A stretch of 64,000 nt of DNA from an uncultured Dehalococcoidia bacterium (GCA_951812535.1 CATOSK010000006.1:617583-681582), one strand, 5' to 3'. Counted from the first letter of the stretch, positions 25,114 through 33,734 are shown. A program made the numbers and translations. Notes: generated from the letters alone by a model not told the origin.

Positions 25114-27639
25114 CTACAACCCCCTTACCGCCTCCTCTATCGCCGCCGTCGCCCGCATGTAGTCCGTCCCCGCCGGAAACACCAGCGGCTCCCCCAGCCG
25201 CACCTCCACCCGGCCCCGCCGCAGGATGGGAAACCTGGCCGGCGACCCCATCCGGTCAATCCGCAGCCGCAGCGGCACCACCGGGATGCGTCCCTCCACC
25301 GCCACCAACCCCGTCCCCGGCATGAACGGCTTGATCGGCCCGCCCACCGTCAGCTCACCTTCCGGATAAATCAGCACCGACCACCCCGTGTCCATAATCC
25401 GGCCCATGTTCTCCAGCGATGGCCGCACCGCTCCCTCCCGGGCCAGGGGAAAGGCGTTGCCCAGCAGCGGATTCAGCGTCCACCACACCGGGTTCCGCCA
25501 CAGCTCCGCCGCGCCCGCAATGGCCATCCGGCGCCGCCACCCCGGCGGAATGGACTTGATGATCAGCGGATTGTCCAGCCCCAGGTGGTGGTTCGACGCG
25601 AACAGCACCGGCCCCTCGATGCCCCGCAGGTTCTCCCTCCCCTCGATCCTCAGACCGTAGACCAGCCACGTCGCCGGAAAAATCACCGACCGCTGCAGGA
25701 AACCCCGCGCCATCCGGCACCACCACCGCATCCCCCACGACGGGAAGCTCAGCACCGGCGGATTGGACGCTCCCTCCTCCACCAGAGCCCGCAGTTGGGC
25801 CACCGTCGTCTCCGGCGATAGCTGGCCCTCGTCCATGTAGACCCCCAGCTCCGTCTCCACCGCCGACAACAGTTCCACCCGTCCCAGCGAGTCCAGGTCC
25901 AGGTCCTCCCCCAGCCGCGCTTCCTCCGTTACTTCTCCCACGGACCGGCGGCTCAGTTCCGCGATGATATTCACCAACCCCCGCGGCCCGCCGGCCGTCC
26001 CTCCGCCGGAAGAAGCCGCCCCCGCCGGAGCCTCGGCCTCCACCTTCCCCAGGATGGTGTCGATGACGATCTGCTTCTTCACCTTCAGCGTGTGCGTGCG
26101 CGGAAAGTCCTCCTCCGGCCAGACGGTGAACCCCCGGATGCGCTGCTGCTCCGCCAGCTGCCCGTTGGCCCAGGCCACCGCATCCTCCGCTGCGCCGACA
26201 GCATCCTCCGATTCCTCCAGGAGCAGCGCCGCGTGGACCTCCACCGCCGGCCCCTGCTGCAACCCCACCACCGCCGCGTCCTTGACCTTCGGATGCCTGA
26301 TCAGGATGGCCTGGATGTCGTCGGGAAAGACGTTCTGGCCGCTGGGCAGGACGATCATGTCCTTCTTCCGCCCCTTTACGTGCAGGAATCCCTCCTCGTC
26401 GAAGAAGCCCAGGTCTCCCGTCAGGTACCACTCCCCGTCGAACACCGCCGCCGTCTCTTCCGGCGCCCGCCAGTACCCGGGAGTGATGTTGTCCCCCCGG
26501 GCCATGATCTCCCCGTCGCCGCTGATCTTCACCTCCACGTTGGGCAGCGGCCGCCCGGTGGAGTCGAACCGCCGCTCGTGGATGGTGTGGTTGCTGATGA
26601 CCGGCGCTGCCTCCGTCGTCCCGTATCCCTGGATGATCTTCACCCCCAGCAGCTCCCACTTCCTCCCCAGGTCGTAGTCCAGGGCCGCGCCGCCGGAAAC
26701 GATGAAGTCCAGCTTGCCCCCGAACTGCCTGTGCACCCGCCCAAACAGCTTGCGCCGCAGCCCGAAGGGAGTCTTCTCCGCCACCTTCAGCAGCTTCTCC
26801 CAGAGGGCCTCCTTCCCCTGCCGCCGCACCTCCCGCTCGATGCCGTTCATCAGCAGTTCCAGCCCCTGCGGCACCAGCAGCAGGATGGTTATCTTCCGCT
26901 CCCGCATCGTCCGAGACAGCACCGTCGGCTGGCGGCTCGTCGGATAGGTCACGCTGGCCCCTGACCGCAGCGCGATGAACAGCCCGCCCATCTGCTCGTA
27001 CATGTGGCTCAGGGGCAGGATGGACAGCAGGCGGCTCTCCGGCGGGCAGTCGATGTACTGGCACACCCCTTCGATGTTGGCCAGCAGGTTCCGGTGGGTC
27101 AGCATCACCCCCTTGGGGTCCCCCGTCGTCCCCGACGTGAACATGATCTCCGCCAGGTCGTCCGGTGCGATCTCCACTGCCTCCGGCTGGGGCAGACCCT
27201 CGATCAATCCCTCCAATTCCTCGAAGGCGATTTCGGGGATGCCCAGGTCCACATCCCCCTTGGGAGTGAACCGGGACGTGAACGCCACCGCCGCTTCCGT
27301 CCGCGACAGCACCCGCTCCACGTAGTCCGGCGCGCTCCGCACGTCCAGCGGCACCAGCACCACTCCCGCCCGGATGCACCCGAAGAAGGCCAGCACCCAC
27401 TGGGGACAGTTCGGCCCCCACAGGACCGCCTGGTCGCCTTTCTTCAACCCCCGCTGCTGGAGCATTGCCGCCACCCGCCCCGACTCCTCCCACAACCGCG
27501 AATAGCTCCACCGCTGGTACCGGAAAGCCGGCTTGAACAGCAGCGCATCCCGGCCGCCCCACCGCTCCGCCACCCCCCGCAAAAACTCCACCAGGTTGCT
27601 CCCCATCGGGGCCCGCACCCCGTTGCTGGTTATCGCCAT
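25114..27639 (-). CDS. Acyl-CoA/acyl-ACP synthetase - acyl carrier - PlsC acyltransferase fusion
   Basis: From ATG 27639 (GAGGAAGG upstream) the protein has 841 residues in three parts. Residues about 15-530 are an AMP-binding ligase with TSGTTGDPKG (about 168-177), QGYGTTEAAPVIS and YLTGDLGFFDEEGFLHVKGRKKD. Residues about 550-630 form an acyl-carrier domain with the phosphopantetheine serine in DLDLDSLGRVEL. Residues about 660-841 are a PlsC-type acyltransferase with NHHLGLDN (H-x4-D) and YPEGEL. It would activate a fatty acid, hold it on its own carrier and transfer it to a lysophospholipid or glycerol phosphate. The layout recalls the Aas-type fusion of E. coli in reverse domain order, with an added carrier. 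Confidence 0.9.
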   Translation of the reverse strand: MAITSNGVRAPMGSNLVEFLRGVAERWGGRDALLFKPAFRYQRWSYSRLWEESGRVAAMLQQRGLKKGDQAVLWGPNCPQWVLAFFGCIRAGVVLVPLDVRSAPDYVERVLSRTEAAVAFTSRFTPKGDVDLGIPEIAFEELEGLIEGLPQPEAVEIAPDDLAEIMFTSGTTGDPKGVMLTHRNLLANIEGVCQYIDCPPESRLLSILPLSHMYEQMGGLFIALRSGASVTYPTSRQPTVLSRTMRERKITILLLVPQGLELLMNGIEREVRRQGKEALWEKLLKVAEKTPFGLRRKLFGRVHRQFGGKLDFIVSGGAALDYDLGRKWELLGVKIIQGYGTTEAAPVISNHTIHERRFDSTGRPLPNVEVKISGDGEIMARGDNITPGYWRAPEETAAVFDGEWYLTGDLGFFDEEGFLHVKGRKKDMIVLPSGQNVFPDDIQAILIRHPKVKDAAVVGLQQGPAVEVHAALLLEESEDAVGAAEDAVAWANGQLAEQQRIRGFTVWPEEDFPRTHTLKVKKQIVIDTILGKVEAEAPAGAASSGGGTAGGPRGLVNIIAELSRRSVGEVTEEARLGEDLDLDSLGRVELLSAVETELGVYMDEGQLSPETTVAQLRALVEEGASNPPVLSFPSWGMRWWCRMARGFLQRSVIFPATWLVYGLRIEGRENLRGIEGPVLFASNHHLGLDNPLIIKSIPPGWRRRMAIAGAAELWRNPVWWTLNPLLGNAFPLAREGAVRPSLENMGRIMDTGWSVLIYPEGELTVGGPIKPFMPGTGLVAVEGRIPVVPLRLRIDRMGSPARFPILRRGRVEVRLGEPLVFPAGTDYMRATAAIEEAVRGL

Positions 27640-27721
27640 AATTCGCCTTCCTCGTCGCCATCCATCTTTCCGGTCGTTCCCACGCAGACTGGAACCCGTC
27701 AACTCCTGATGTCACAGGCCC

Positions 27722-27752
27722 ACTTACCCACACCACACCAGCGGAGTATAAT
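27722..27752 (+). promoter_or_regulatory. Putative promoter of the small coiled-coil membrane gene
   Basis: TATAAT at about 27747-27752 has a TTACCC-like box 17 bp upstream. It sits about 55 bp before the putative ATC start. The -35 box is weak. Confidence 0.4.
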
Positions 27753-27804
27753 CGCCACAAGGGCGTCACCAATAGCGGAAACCTCACCCCCGAGGAGCGA
27801 CTCC

Positions 27805-28023
27805 ATCGCCACCCCCGAACAACGTATCTCCCGCCTCGAAGGCGCATACGAGCAGGTCGATGCGCGGCTCGATTCCATCGACAACCGCATTACTTCCGTC
27901 GAAACCCGCATAAACTCCCTGGAATCGGCCATGAACTCCCGGTTCAACACCCTCTATGTCCTCATCGGCGGCGCATGGATAACCCTCATGGCCACCATCA
28001 TCACCCTCTTCCTCGCCACTTAA
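27805..28023 (+). CDS. Small coiled-coil/membrane protein with a putative ATC start
   Basis: The frame encodes about 72 residues: TPEQRISRLEGAYEQVD followed by heptad-like repeats (RLDSIDNRITSVETRINSLE) and one C-terminal transmembrane helix (LYVLIGGAWITLMATIITLF). No in-frame ATG, GTG or TTG precedes the coiled coil. A strong GAGGAG lies seven bases before ATC at 27805, and TATAAT lies upstream, so an ATC start is the best reading. The layout resembles short XhlA-like tail-anchored proteins. An internal ATG at 27931 would lose the coiled coil. A frameshift or assembly error is the alternative. Confidence 0.6.
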   Translation: MATPEQRISRLEGAYEQVDARLDSIDNRITSVETRINSLESAMNSRFNTLYVLIGGAWITLMATIITLFLAT

Positions 28024-28073
28024 CAGACCGCTCTCCCTTCTCTCCCACCCCTTCTTCCCGTCATTCCCGAGCA

Positions 28074-28147
28074 GAGCCTGCCCCGCGCAGGCGGGGACCC
28101 AGATCCCCGTAAACCCTCTCCTCAGGAACGGCAACCGGAGCAATCCC
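28074..28147. repeat. GCAGGCGGG-type repeat, copy with GGAACGGCAACCGGAGCAA tail
   Basis: GAGCCTGCCCC-GCGCAGGCGGGG-ACCCAGA, then CCGTAAA, CTCAGGAACG and CAACCGGAGCAA. The same order of blocks recurs at 33855-33934. The first part can form a hairpin. Confidence 0.75.
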
Positions 28148-28167
28148 TCCCTCGCATCATCCCCGCG

Positions 28168-28210
28168 CATCTTTCCGTCGTCCCCGCGCAGGCGGGGGAA
28201 CCCAGGCCCC
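28168..28210. repeat. GCAGGCGGG-type repeat, short copy
   Basis: CGTCGTCCCCGCGCAGGCGG followed by GGGAACCCAGG repeats the hairpin core but not the tail of the 28074 copy. Confidence 0.5.
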
Positions 28211-28329
28211 CGTCGTCTGTTCCCCACAGTACCGTGTTGACCGTTCACTGGAAATCTGGCCAAAATTGGCAGTCGTGCGACTGTCCTCCCACCGTCCCCC
28301 GGCCTATATCGCCAAATTGAGGTGAGAAA

Positions 28330-28752
28330 ATGGAATTTGAACAAGCCAAGGGTTTCCTTCGGAACAACCACCGCGCCGTCGTCAACACCATCAAGCCCAG
28401 CGGGGCCGTCCAGAGCAGCATCGTCGTCGCCGGCCATCACGAGGACGACCTGGTCTTCGTCGCCGTCCGCGGCAGGTCCGCCAAGGTCCGCAACCTCCGC
28501 CACAACCCCCGCTGCACCGTCACCGCCACCGCCGCCGACTGGCGTCAGTACGTCGTGGTCGAAGGACAGGCAACCCTCTTCGATTACCGCAACACCGACC
28601 CCGAGGAAATGCGGGTCAAGCTCCGCGAAATGTTCATGTGCTGCGGCGACAGCGAACACTCAGACTGGGAGGAATACGACGTCGCCATGAAGGAGCAGGA
28701 CGCCGTCATCGTCCTCGTCGCCCCCGACCGGGTCTACGGCCTCCTCCGCTAA
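28330..28752 (+). CDS. PPOX-class (split beta-barrel) oxidoreductase, probably F420-dependent
   Basis: The 140-residue protein has the split beta-barrel fold of pyridoxamine-phosphate-oxidase relatives. RAVVNTIKPSGAVQSSIVVAG, LVFVAVRGRSAKVRNLRHNP and the strand YVVVEGQATLFD match the F420-type (TIGR03618-like) group. GAGGTGAG precedes the ATG. Such enzymes bind F420 or flavin and reduce small unsaturated substrates. The substrate is unknown. The next gene, fic, has its own promoter. Confidence 0.82.
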   Translation: MEFEQAKGFLRNNHRAVVNTIKPSGAVQSSIVVAGHHEDDLVFVAVRGRSAKVRNLRHNPRCTVTATAADWRQYVVVEGQATLFDYRNTDPEEMRVKLREMFMCCGDSEHSDWEEYDVAMKEQDAVIVLVAPDRVYGLLR

Positions 28753-28769
28753 CCCGCCCGGCAACTCGA

Positions 28770-28800
28770 ATGCGGAGATTAATCCCCTTAATCTCCGCAT
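28770..28800. promoter_or_regulatory. Perfect 13-bp inverted repeat upstream of fic, operator candidate
   Basis: ATGCGGAGATTAA (28770-28782) and TTAATCTCCGCAT (28788-28800) are exact inverses around TCCCC. Half-sites recur at 28804-28814 (ATGCGGTTAAT) and at the gene start (ATGCGGAG, 28857-28864). There is no T-run, so an operator fits better than a terminator. Confidence 0.6.
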
Positions 28801-28816
28801 ATCATGCGGTTAATAC

Positions 28817-28845
28817 TTGCCGCAGGTGGCGGCAGGGTCTATAAT
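28817..28845 (+). promoter_or_regulatory. Promoter of fic; mRNA probably leaderless
   Basis: TTGCCG (28817-28822), a 17-bp spacer and a perfect TATAAT (28840-28845). The expected transcription start is about 28852, only 1-5 bases before the ATGATG at 28854, so the mRNA would start at the start codon. Confidence 0.65.
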
Positions 28846-28853
28846 ATCCGCAC

Positions 28854-29978
28854 ATGATGCGGAGTTTATACATCCACGATCAGCCCGGCTGGCCCGATCT
28901 TCATTGGGACAACGATGCCTTGGTCAACCGTCTCGCCGGTGTCCGGCACCGCCAGGGGCGGCTCATCGGACGAATGGAAAGTCTTGGGTTCGCCACCCGG
29001 CAGGAGGCGGTACTGGACACATTGACCCGGGACACGGTTGACAGCAGCGGGATCGAGGGAGAAATCCTCAATCCTGAACAGGTCCGCTCTTCCGTCGCCC
29101 GGAATCTTGGCCTTGACATTGGTGGTCTGGCTCCCGTTGACCGGGATGTCGAAGGCATCGTTGAGCTGATGCTGGACGCAACCCGGAACTATGCCCAGCC
29201 CCTTGATGCGGGACGCTTGTTTGACTGGCACGCCGCCCTGTTCCCCACCGGCCGCAGCGGGCTGTACCGCATTGCCGTCGGGACCTGGCGGGATGACAGC
29301 TCCGGGCCCATGCAGGTCTTGTCCGGCCCCATCGGCCGGGAAAGAGTCCATTTCCAGGCCCCCTCCGCCGACCGTATCCCTGGAGAGATGGAGTCCTTCC
29401 TGACCTGGTTCAATTCCGAAACCGGGACTGACGGGGTACTCAAGGCAGGACTGGCCCACCTGTGGTTCGTGACCATCCACCCCTTTGCCGACGGCAACGG
29501 GCGCATTGCCCGCGCCATAACCGACATGGCCCTGGCCCAAGCGGAAGCCAGTTCCCAGCGGTTCTACAGCATGTCATCCCAGATCCGGCAGGACCGTAAC
29601 GACTACTACCGGATTCTGGAGCGCACCCAGAGGGGGACCACCGACGTTACCCAGTGGATGGACTGGTTTTTGGAGTGCCTGGACCGGGCTATCCAAAGCG
29701 CGGAATCGTCCCTGGATTCCGTCCTGGCGAAAGCCCGTTTCTGGGATCAGGTTGGGCAGCATTCCCTCAACGACCGCCAGAGGTTGGTCATCAATCGCTT
29801 GCTGGGCGATTTCCGGGGCAACATGACCACTTCCAAGTGGGCCACGCTGGCGAAGTGTTCTCCCGACACCGCATTGCGCGACATCAGCGAGTTGGTGGGT
29901 CTCGGGGTGATGACCCGCAACCCCGCCGGAGGGCGCAGCACCAGCTATTCCCTCCTCGCGGACGGAGAAGAACTTTAG
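28854..29978 (+). CDS. Fic-family AMPylase/nucleotidyl-transferase with N-terminal inhibitory motif and C-terminal wHTH
   Basis: The 374-residue protein has the full Fic motif HPFADGNGRIAR (209-220; catalytic H209). An N-terminal inhibitory helix reads SSGIEG (64-69), the S-x-x-x-E-G form of class II Fic proteins that blocks ATP until relieved. The C-terminal 70 residues (SKWATLAKCSPDTALRDISE, then VMTRNPAGGRSTSY) form a winged helix that could bind DNA. Fic enzymes attach AMP to Ser/Thr/Tyr hydroxyls of target proteins. The operator array upstream suggests autoregulation through the winged helix. The start could be either ATG of the ATGATG pair. Confidence 0.9.
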   Translation: MMRSLYIHDQPGWPDLHWDNDALVNRLAGVRHRQGRLIGRMESLGFATRQEAVLDTLTRDTVDSSGIEGEILNPEQVRSSVARNLGLDIGGLAPVDRDVEGIVELMLDATRNYAQPLDAGRLFDWHAALFPTGRSGLYRIAVGTWRDDSSGPMQVLSGPIGRERVHFQAPSADRIPGEMESFLTWFNSETGTDGVLKAGLAHLWFVTIHPFADGNGRIARAITDMALAQAEASSQRFYSMSSQIRQDRNDYYRILERTQRGTTDVTQWMDWFLECLDRAIQSAESSLDSVLAKARFWDQVGQHSLNDRQRLVINRLLGDFRGNMTTSKWATLAKCSPDTALRDISELVGLGVMTRNPAGGRSTSYSLLADGEEL

Positions 29979-30000
29979 CCGGCTTCTGCCCCCCTGGTTC

Positions 30001-31017
30001 CTATCCCCCCATCGCCATCGTGGCATCGGCCAGGCAGACCAGCTCCCCCCGCTGGTTGGTCCCCCTGACCCGGCAATCCACCAGCTTGCGCCCGTCCTCC
30101 TCCCGCTTGCCCGTCACCTCCCCCTCGAACACCACCGTGTCTCCCGACCGGAAGGGCGTGATGGCCCGCATCAGCAGCGACCCTCCGTCGTAGAACGCCC
30201 GCAGCGGAAAATTCCGCTCCAGCATCTGGTCCACGTAGGACATCGTGGCCGGCCCGGCGTTTACCATCCCGCCAAAGATGTTCTGCCTGGCAAACTCCTC
30301 GTCAGTATGAATGTTGCTCTCGCTGGGCTTCCCCGCCAGCCGGAATTCGTTCTTCCGGTTGATTACCTCCTGGCTCTCGGTAATCGCCAGGGATGCCAGG
30401 CTGTCCCCCTCCGACACCCCGTCAAACGTCAGGAACGCAGCCGGTGCCGGAACGTCCTGTTGCGCCGGCGCCGGATCGGTTTCCGGTTCCGGCCGCTCCT
30501 GCGGGACCGCCCTCTGCCCCCCGGCGTAGTGGAAAATGCAGGTGTAGTCGTACTCCGCCACCCGCGCCCCGTCCTGGTTGTCGCACTCCACCCGGAAGGT
30601 CACAAACCTGCTCCCCCGGCGCTCGTACTTCTCCAGCACCCTCCGGTTCCCCGTGATGGTGTCCCCCGCCCGCACCGGAGCGAACCAGCGGGCCTCGCAC
30701 TTGGCGAAGGGCGTCTGCCGCCGGGCCGTCTTCGACTGTTCCAGCGCCACGAACCCGCTGTTGTCGGCGATATCGTCCCGCAGCAGCGGAGCGTAGCTCA
30801 ACGCCATGGTCGGCATCGCCGCCGCCGCTCCCTGAAACTCCGGGTTGGCCCCCTCCGCCGGATCGTCCCCCTCCGGTCGGAAGCGGGGGTCCGGGTTTTG
30901 CGACCGGACGGCGTACTCCGCGATATTCTCCGCCGTTATCTCGACGACGGTGGGACGCCCGGTCTGTCCCGGCTCCACCGCATCGTACTCCCACAGTCTC
31001 TCTTGCTGTTCCAGCAT
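30001..31017 (-). CDS. Double hot-dog MaoC-type dehydratase/hydratase
   Basis: The 338-residue protein contains two hot-dog domains joined by a Pro/Glu/Ala-rich linker (about 175-195). The N-terminal one has APVRAGDTITGNRRV and a YTCIFHYAGGQ strand. The C-terminal one has NIHTDEEFARQNIFGGMVNAG, like the hydratase-2 motif, and ITPFRSGDTVVFEGEV. It probably hydrates or dehydrates an enoyl-CoA-type thioester. The ATG has AAGGAG five bases upstream. It converges with fic, 22 bp apart, with no terminator seen. Confidence 0.85.
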   Translation of the reverse strand: MLEQQERLWEYDAVEPGQTGRPTVVEITAENIAEYAVRSQNPDPRFRPEGDDPAEGANPEFQGAAAAMPTMALSYAPLLRDDIADNSGFVALEQSKTARRQTPFAKCEARWFAPVRAGDTITGNRRVLEKYERRGSRFVTFRVECDNQDGARVAEYDYTCIFHYAGGQRAVPQERPEPETDPAPAQQDVPAPAAFLTFDGVSEGDSLASLAITESQEVINRKNEFRLAGKPSESNIHTDEEFARQNIFGGMVNAGPATMSYVDQMLERNFPLRAFYDGGSLLMRAITPFRSGDTVVFEGEVTGKREEDGRKLVDCRVRGTNQRGELVCLADATMAMGG

Positions 31018-31106
31018 CGTTGCTCCTTATCCTGTCCCGGCTGCATCCCGTCCCGACCGCAGCCGCCGGAATGGCAATTGCGGGTATGCGCCCCCGCCGG
31101 ACCCCC

Positions 31107-31595
31107 TCAAAAGTCCGGCATCTGACCGATGGCGCTGCGGATGGTCGCCACGAAGCTGCCTGACCGCTCGTACTCCACCTGCCACAGCTTCTCCGCCTCC
31201 TTGGGCATATCCCGCGCCGCAATCTGGAAAAACCCCGGCTTCCCCCGGGCCCCGACGAACAGGATGCCTCCCGCGATGGGAAGGGTCAGCAGCGCGCTCA
31301 CCGGCAGCACCGGCATGATGAATATCCCCAGCAATGCCATCGCCGTCCCCAGGGCCAGCATCGGATGGTTGGCCCGGCGCACCAGGTCAACCGAAACCAC
31401 CCGGTGGTACGGAATCTCCAGGAGATATCCCCGGCTCGGCCCCTGGGGCGGGTCCAGCCTCAGCAGCCGGTAGTTGGTGGCGTAAAACGACCCGAAGGTG
31501 CTGAGCAGCCGCTCCGAAGACGACAGGTGGCCGTGAATGTTGGGGCGGTTTTGCCCCGTGAAGATGGGTTCTTGCTGGCTGTTGGGTTGTTCCAT
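31107..31595 (-). CDS. Unknown membrane protein with PH-like domain
   Basis: From ATG 31595 the protein has 162 residues; a GTG at 31610 is possible. The N-terminal half (FGSFYATNYRLLRLDPP, IPYHRVVSVDLVRRANHP) looks like a bacterial PH-type beta domain. Two helices follow (MLALGTAMALLGIFIMPVLP and ALLTLPIAGGILFVG), then a charged tail. It is likely a membrane-anchored adaptor of unknown role. It sits 89 bp upstream of the MaoC-type gene on the same strand. Confidence 0.72.
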   Translation of the reverse strand: MEQPNSQQEPIFTGQNRPNIHGHLSSSERLLSTFGSFYATNYRLLRLDPPQGPSRGYLLEIPYHRVVSVDLVRRANHPMLALGTAMALLGIFIMPVLPVSALLTLPIAGGILFVGARGKPGFFQIAARDMPKEAEKLWQVEYERSGSFVATIRSAIGQMPDF

Positions 31596-31831
31596 CGAAC
31601 CCCAAAACACCCGGGCTATCGGCTGACCCGGCGTGCCTGGCTAGTATGCCCAAACCTTCCCCGCCTGACAAGGCGGCCTCCCGCCTCGGCGGCTGACTCC
31701 CCACTTGTCACCCGCCGCACCCTGACCCATAATGGGGCAACTTTGCCGCACCCGCGGCACCCGCCAGACCCTCACCAACCCGCCGGAACGTGGCCTTCCC
31801 GCCCCGGCCCGCGGAGTACCCGGAGGAAGCT

Positions 31832-32773
31832 ATGGTCAAAGTAGGATTCGTCGGACTCGGAACCATGGGCGCCAGCATGGCTTACAACTGCCTGCAGGGC
31901 GGCAACGAGATGGTCGTCCACGACCTGCGCCGGGAATCGGCCACCCGCCACCTCGAGTCCGGCGCAGTTTGGGCCGACACCCCCCGCGAGGTCGCCGAGG
32001 CCAGCGATGTCGTCTTCACCTCCCTCCCCGGCCCGGTGGAAATCGAGGCCGTGGCCCTGGGCGAATCCGGCTTGATGGAAGGTCTCCAGGCCGGCAAGAC
32101 CTACTTCGACCTCAGCACCAACTCCCCCACCACCATCCGCCGCATCCACCAGATCATGGGCGCCCGCGGCATCAACGTTCTGGATGCCCCCGTCAGCGGC
32201 GGGCCTCGCGGCGCGGCTTCCCGCAACCTCGCCATCTGGGTGGGAGGAGACAAGGAACTCTTCGACCGCTACAAGCCCGTCCTCGACGCCATCGGCGACA
32301 AGGCCTACTACGTCGGACCCATCGGCTGCGGCGCAGTCGCCAAGCTCGTCCACAACTGCGCCGGATACATCATCCAGACCGCCCTGGCCGAGGTCTTCAC
32401 CATGGGCGTCAAGGCCGGTGTCGAACCCCTGGCCCTCTGGCAGGCCGTCCGCCGCGGAGCCCAGGGCCGTCGCGGGACCTTCGAGGGACTCGCCGAGCAT
32501 CTCCTCCCCGGCAACTTCGATCCCCCGGACTTCGCTCTCCGGCTGGCCCGCAAGGATGTGGACCTCGCCGTGGGCGTGGGCCGCGAGTTCGACGTTCCCA
32601 TGAAGCTCGCCAACGTCACCCTCGCTGAGATGACCGAGGCCATGAACCGGGGCTGGGATGGCCGCGACTCCCGGGTCGCCATGCTCTTGCAGGAAGAACG
32701 CGCCGGCGTCGAGGTCCGCGTCGACCCCGAAATCCTCCGCCAGACCCTCGAAGCCGAGCGCAACGCCCAGTAG
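31832..32773 (+). CDS. 3-hydroxyisobutyrate dehydrogenase-like NAD(P)-dependent oxidoreductase
   Basis: The 313-residue protein starts MVKVGFVGLGTMGASMA (Rossmann GxGxMG), with GGAGGAAGCT before the ATG. The substrate motif DAPVSGGPRGAASRNLAIWVGG, the catalytic-lysine helix CGAVAKLVHNCAG and the C-terminal LARKDVDLAVGVGREFDVPM are classic for the beta-hydroxyacid dehydrogenase family. Substrates in the family include 3-hydroxyisobutyrate and tartronate semialdehyde. A tartronate-semialdehyde reductase role would fit the glycolate theme, but the gene is far from glcDEF. It appears monocistronic. Confidence 0.88.
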   Translation: MVKVGFVGLGTMGASMAYNCLQGGNEMVVHDLRRESATRHLESGAVWADTPREVAEASDVVFTSLPGPVEIEAVALGESGLMEGLQAGKTYFDLSTNSPTTIRRIHQIMGARGINVLDAPVSGGPRGAASRNLAIWVGGDKELFDRYKPVLDAIGDKAYYVGPIGCGAVAKLVHNCAGYIIQTALAEVFTMGVKAGVEPLALWQAVRRGAQGRRGTFEGLAEHLLPGNFDPPDFALRLARKDVDLAVGVGREFDVPMKLANVTLAEMTEAMNRGWDGRDSRVAMLLQEERAGVEVRVDPEILRQTLEAERNAQ

Positions 32774-32888
32774 CCGCCTCCTACTTTCCCGGCATTGCAG
32801 AACTTCCCCTTTGATGGGGGAAGGGCTTGCCTCCGCGTAGGCGGGGGTTAGGATGGGGGTGTGGCAGGAGTGGCTTCAGGATAGTTTC

Positions 32889-33734
32889 CTAGCCAATCAC
32901 CGCCCCCGCCAGCTTCTCCATCTCTCCCAGCGATTCATCCCGGGCATCAGTGGGCAGGGCGACCGTCACCCGGTCCGCACCCGCCGACTCCAGCCGTCCA
33001 ATCAGGTCCGCGTCCGCCGGAACGTTGCACACCATCAGCCGGATGGATCGCGGGTCCCTCCCCGCCGTCTCGGCCAGTTCGTCCAGGGTGGCGCGGCCCT
33101 GCCTCACCTGCTCCTCGTCGACCCGCACCGGCATCCAGCCGTCTCCCCACTCCACCACCCGCTTGAAGACGTTGGCTGCAAACCCTCCCAGGTACACCGG
33201 CGGATGGGGGTCCTGCACCGGCTTGGGCGAGCACCTGACGGCGGGAAAGTCCACGAAGCGGCCGTGAAACTCCGCCTCTTCCTCCGTCCAGAGACGCTTC
33301 ATCGCCAGGATATGCTCCCGGGTCTGCCCCCAGCGGTGCCGGAAGTCCCCGCCCAGGATCTCCGTCTCCTCCTGCAGCCAGCCAGCCCCGATCCCGAACA
33401 GGAACCTGCCGTTGGAAATCCGGTCCAGCGTGGCGATCTGCTTGGCGTGCAGCAGGGGATGGTGCTCGGGGACCAGGCTGATGGCGGTGCCCAGCTTGAT
33501 GGTGCTGGTCGCCGCCGATGCACTTGCCAGGGCAATTAACGGGTCCCCGATATCGCCCATCGAAGGCGGGATGGAACCGTCCCGGGTGCCGCCGTAGCGC
33601 GAGGTGGTGTTGACTGGCAGGATGGGATGTTCCGGCAGCCAGAAGGACTCAAACCCCAGCTCCTCCGCCCGCTTCACCAACTCGGCCGGGTCCAGCGAGT
33701 TGGACGACATCCTCGCCGTGATTCCAATATCCAT
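32889..33734 (-). CDS. Luciferase-like (LLM class) F420-type oxidoreductase
   Basis: The 281-residue protein has the LLM barrel, with GFESFWLPEHPILPV, IKLGTAISLVPEHHPLLHAKQIATLD, GRFLFGIGAGWLQEE and a late VYLGGFAANVFKR. It fits the shorter TIGR03619-like F420 group. The ATG has GAGGAGGTG upstream. Substrate unknown. It is the second LLM protein in the window and is not closely similar to the first. Confidence 0.85.
   Translation of the reverse strand: MDIGITARMSSNSLDPAELVKRAEELGFESFWLPEHPILPVNTTSRYGGTRDGSIPPSMGDIGDPLIALASASAATSTIKLGTAISLVPEHHPLLHAKQIATLDRISNGRFLFGIGAGWLQEETEILGGDFRHRWGQTREHILAMKRLWTEEEAEFHGRFVDFPAVRCSPKPVQDPHPPVYLGGFAANVFKRVVEWGDGWMPVRVDEEQVRQGRATLDELAETAGRDPRSIRLMVCNVPADADLIGRLESAGADRVTVALPTDARDESLGEMEKLAGAVIG

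Noticed and set aside
25355..27847. An 830-codon open frame on the - strand in a second phase over the ligase-acyltransferase gene
   Set aside because: Its product is low-complexity Gly/Arg/Ala with no domain; the overlapping frame carries three complete enzyme domains.
28770..28800. Terminator after the PPOX gene
   Set aside because: The inverted repeat lacks a following T-run on either strand and its half-sites recur around the fic promoter, so an operator fits better.
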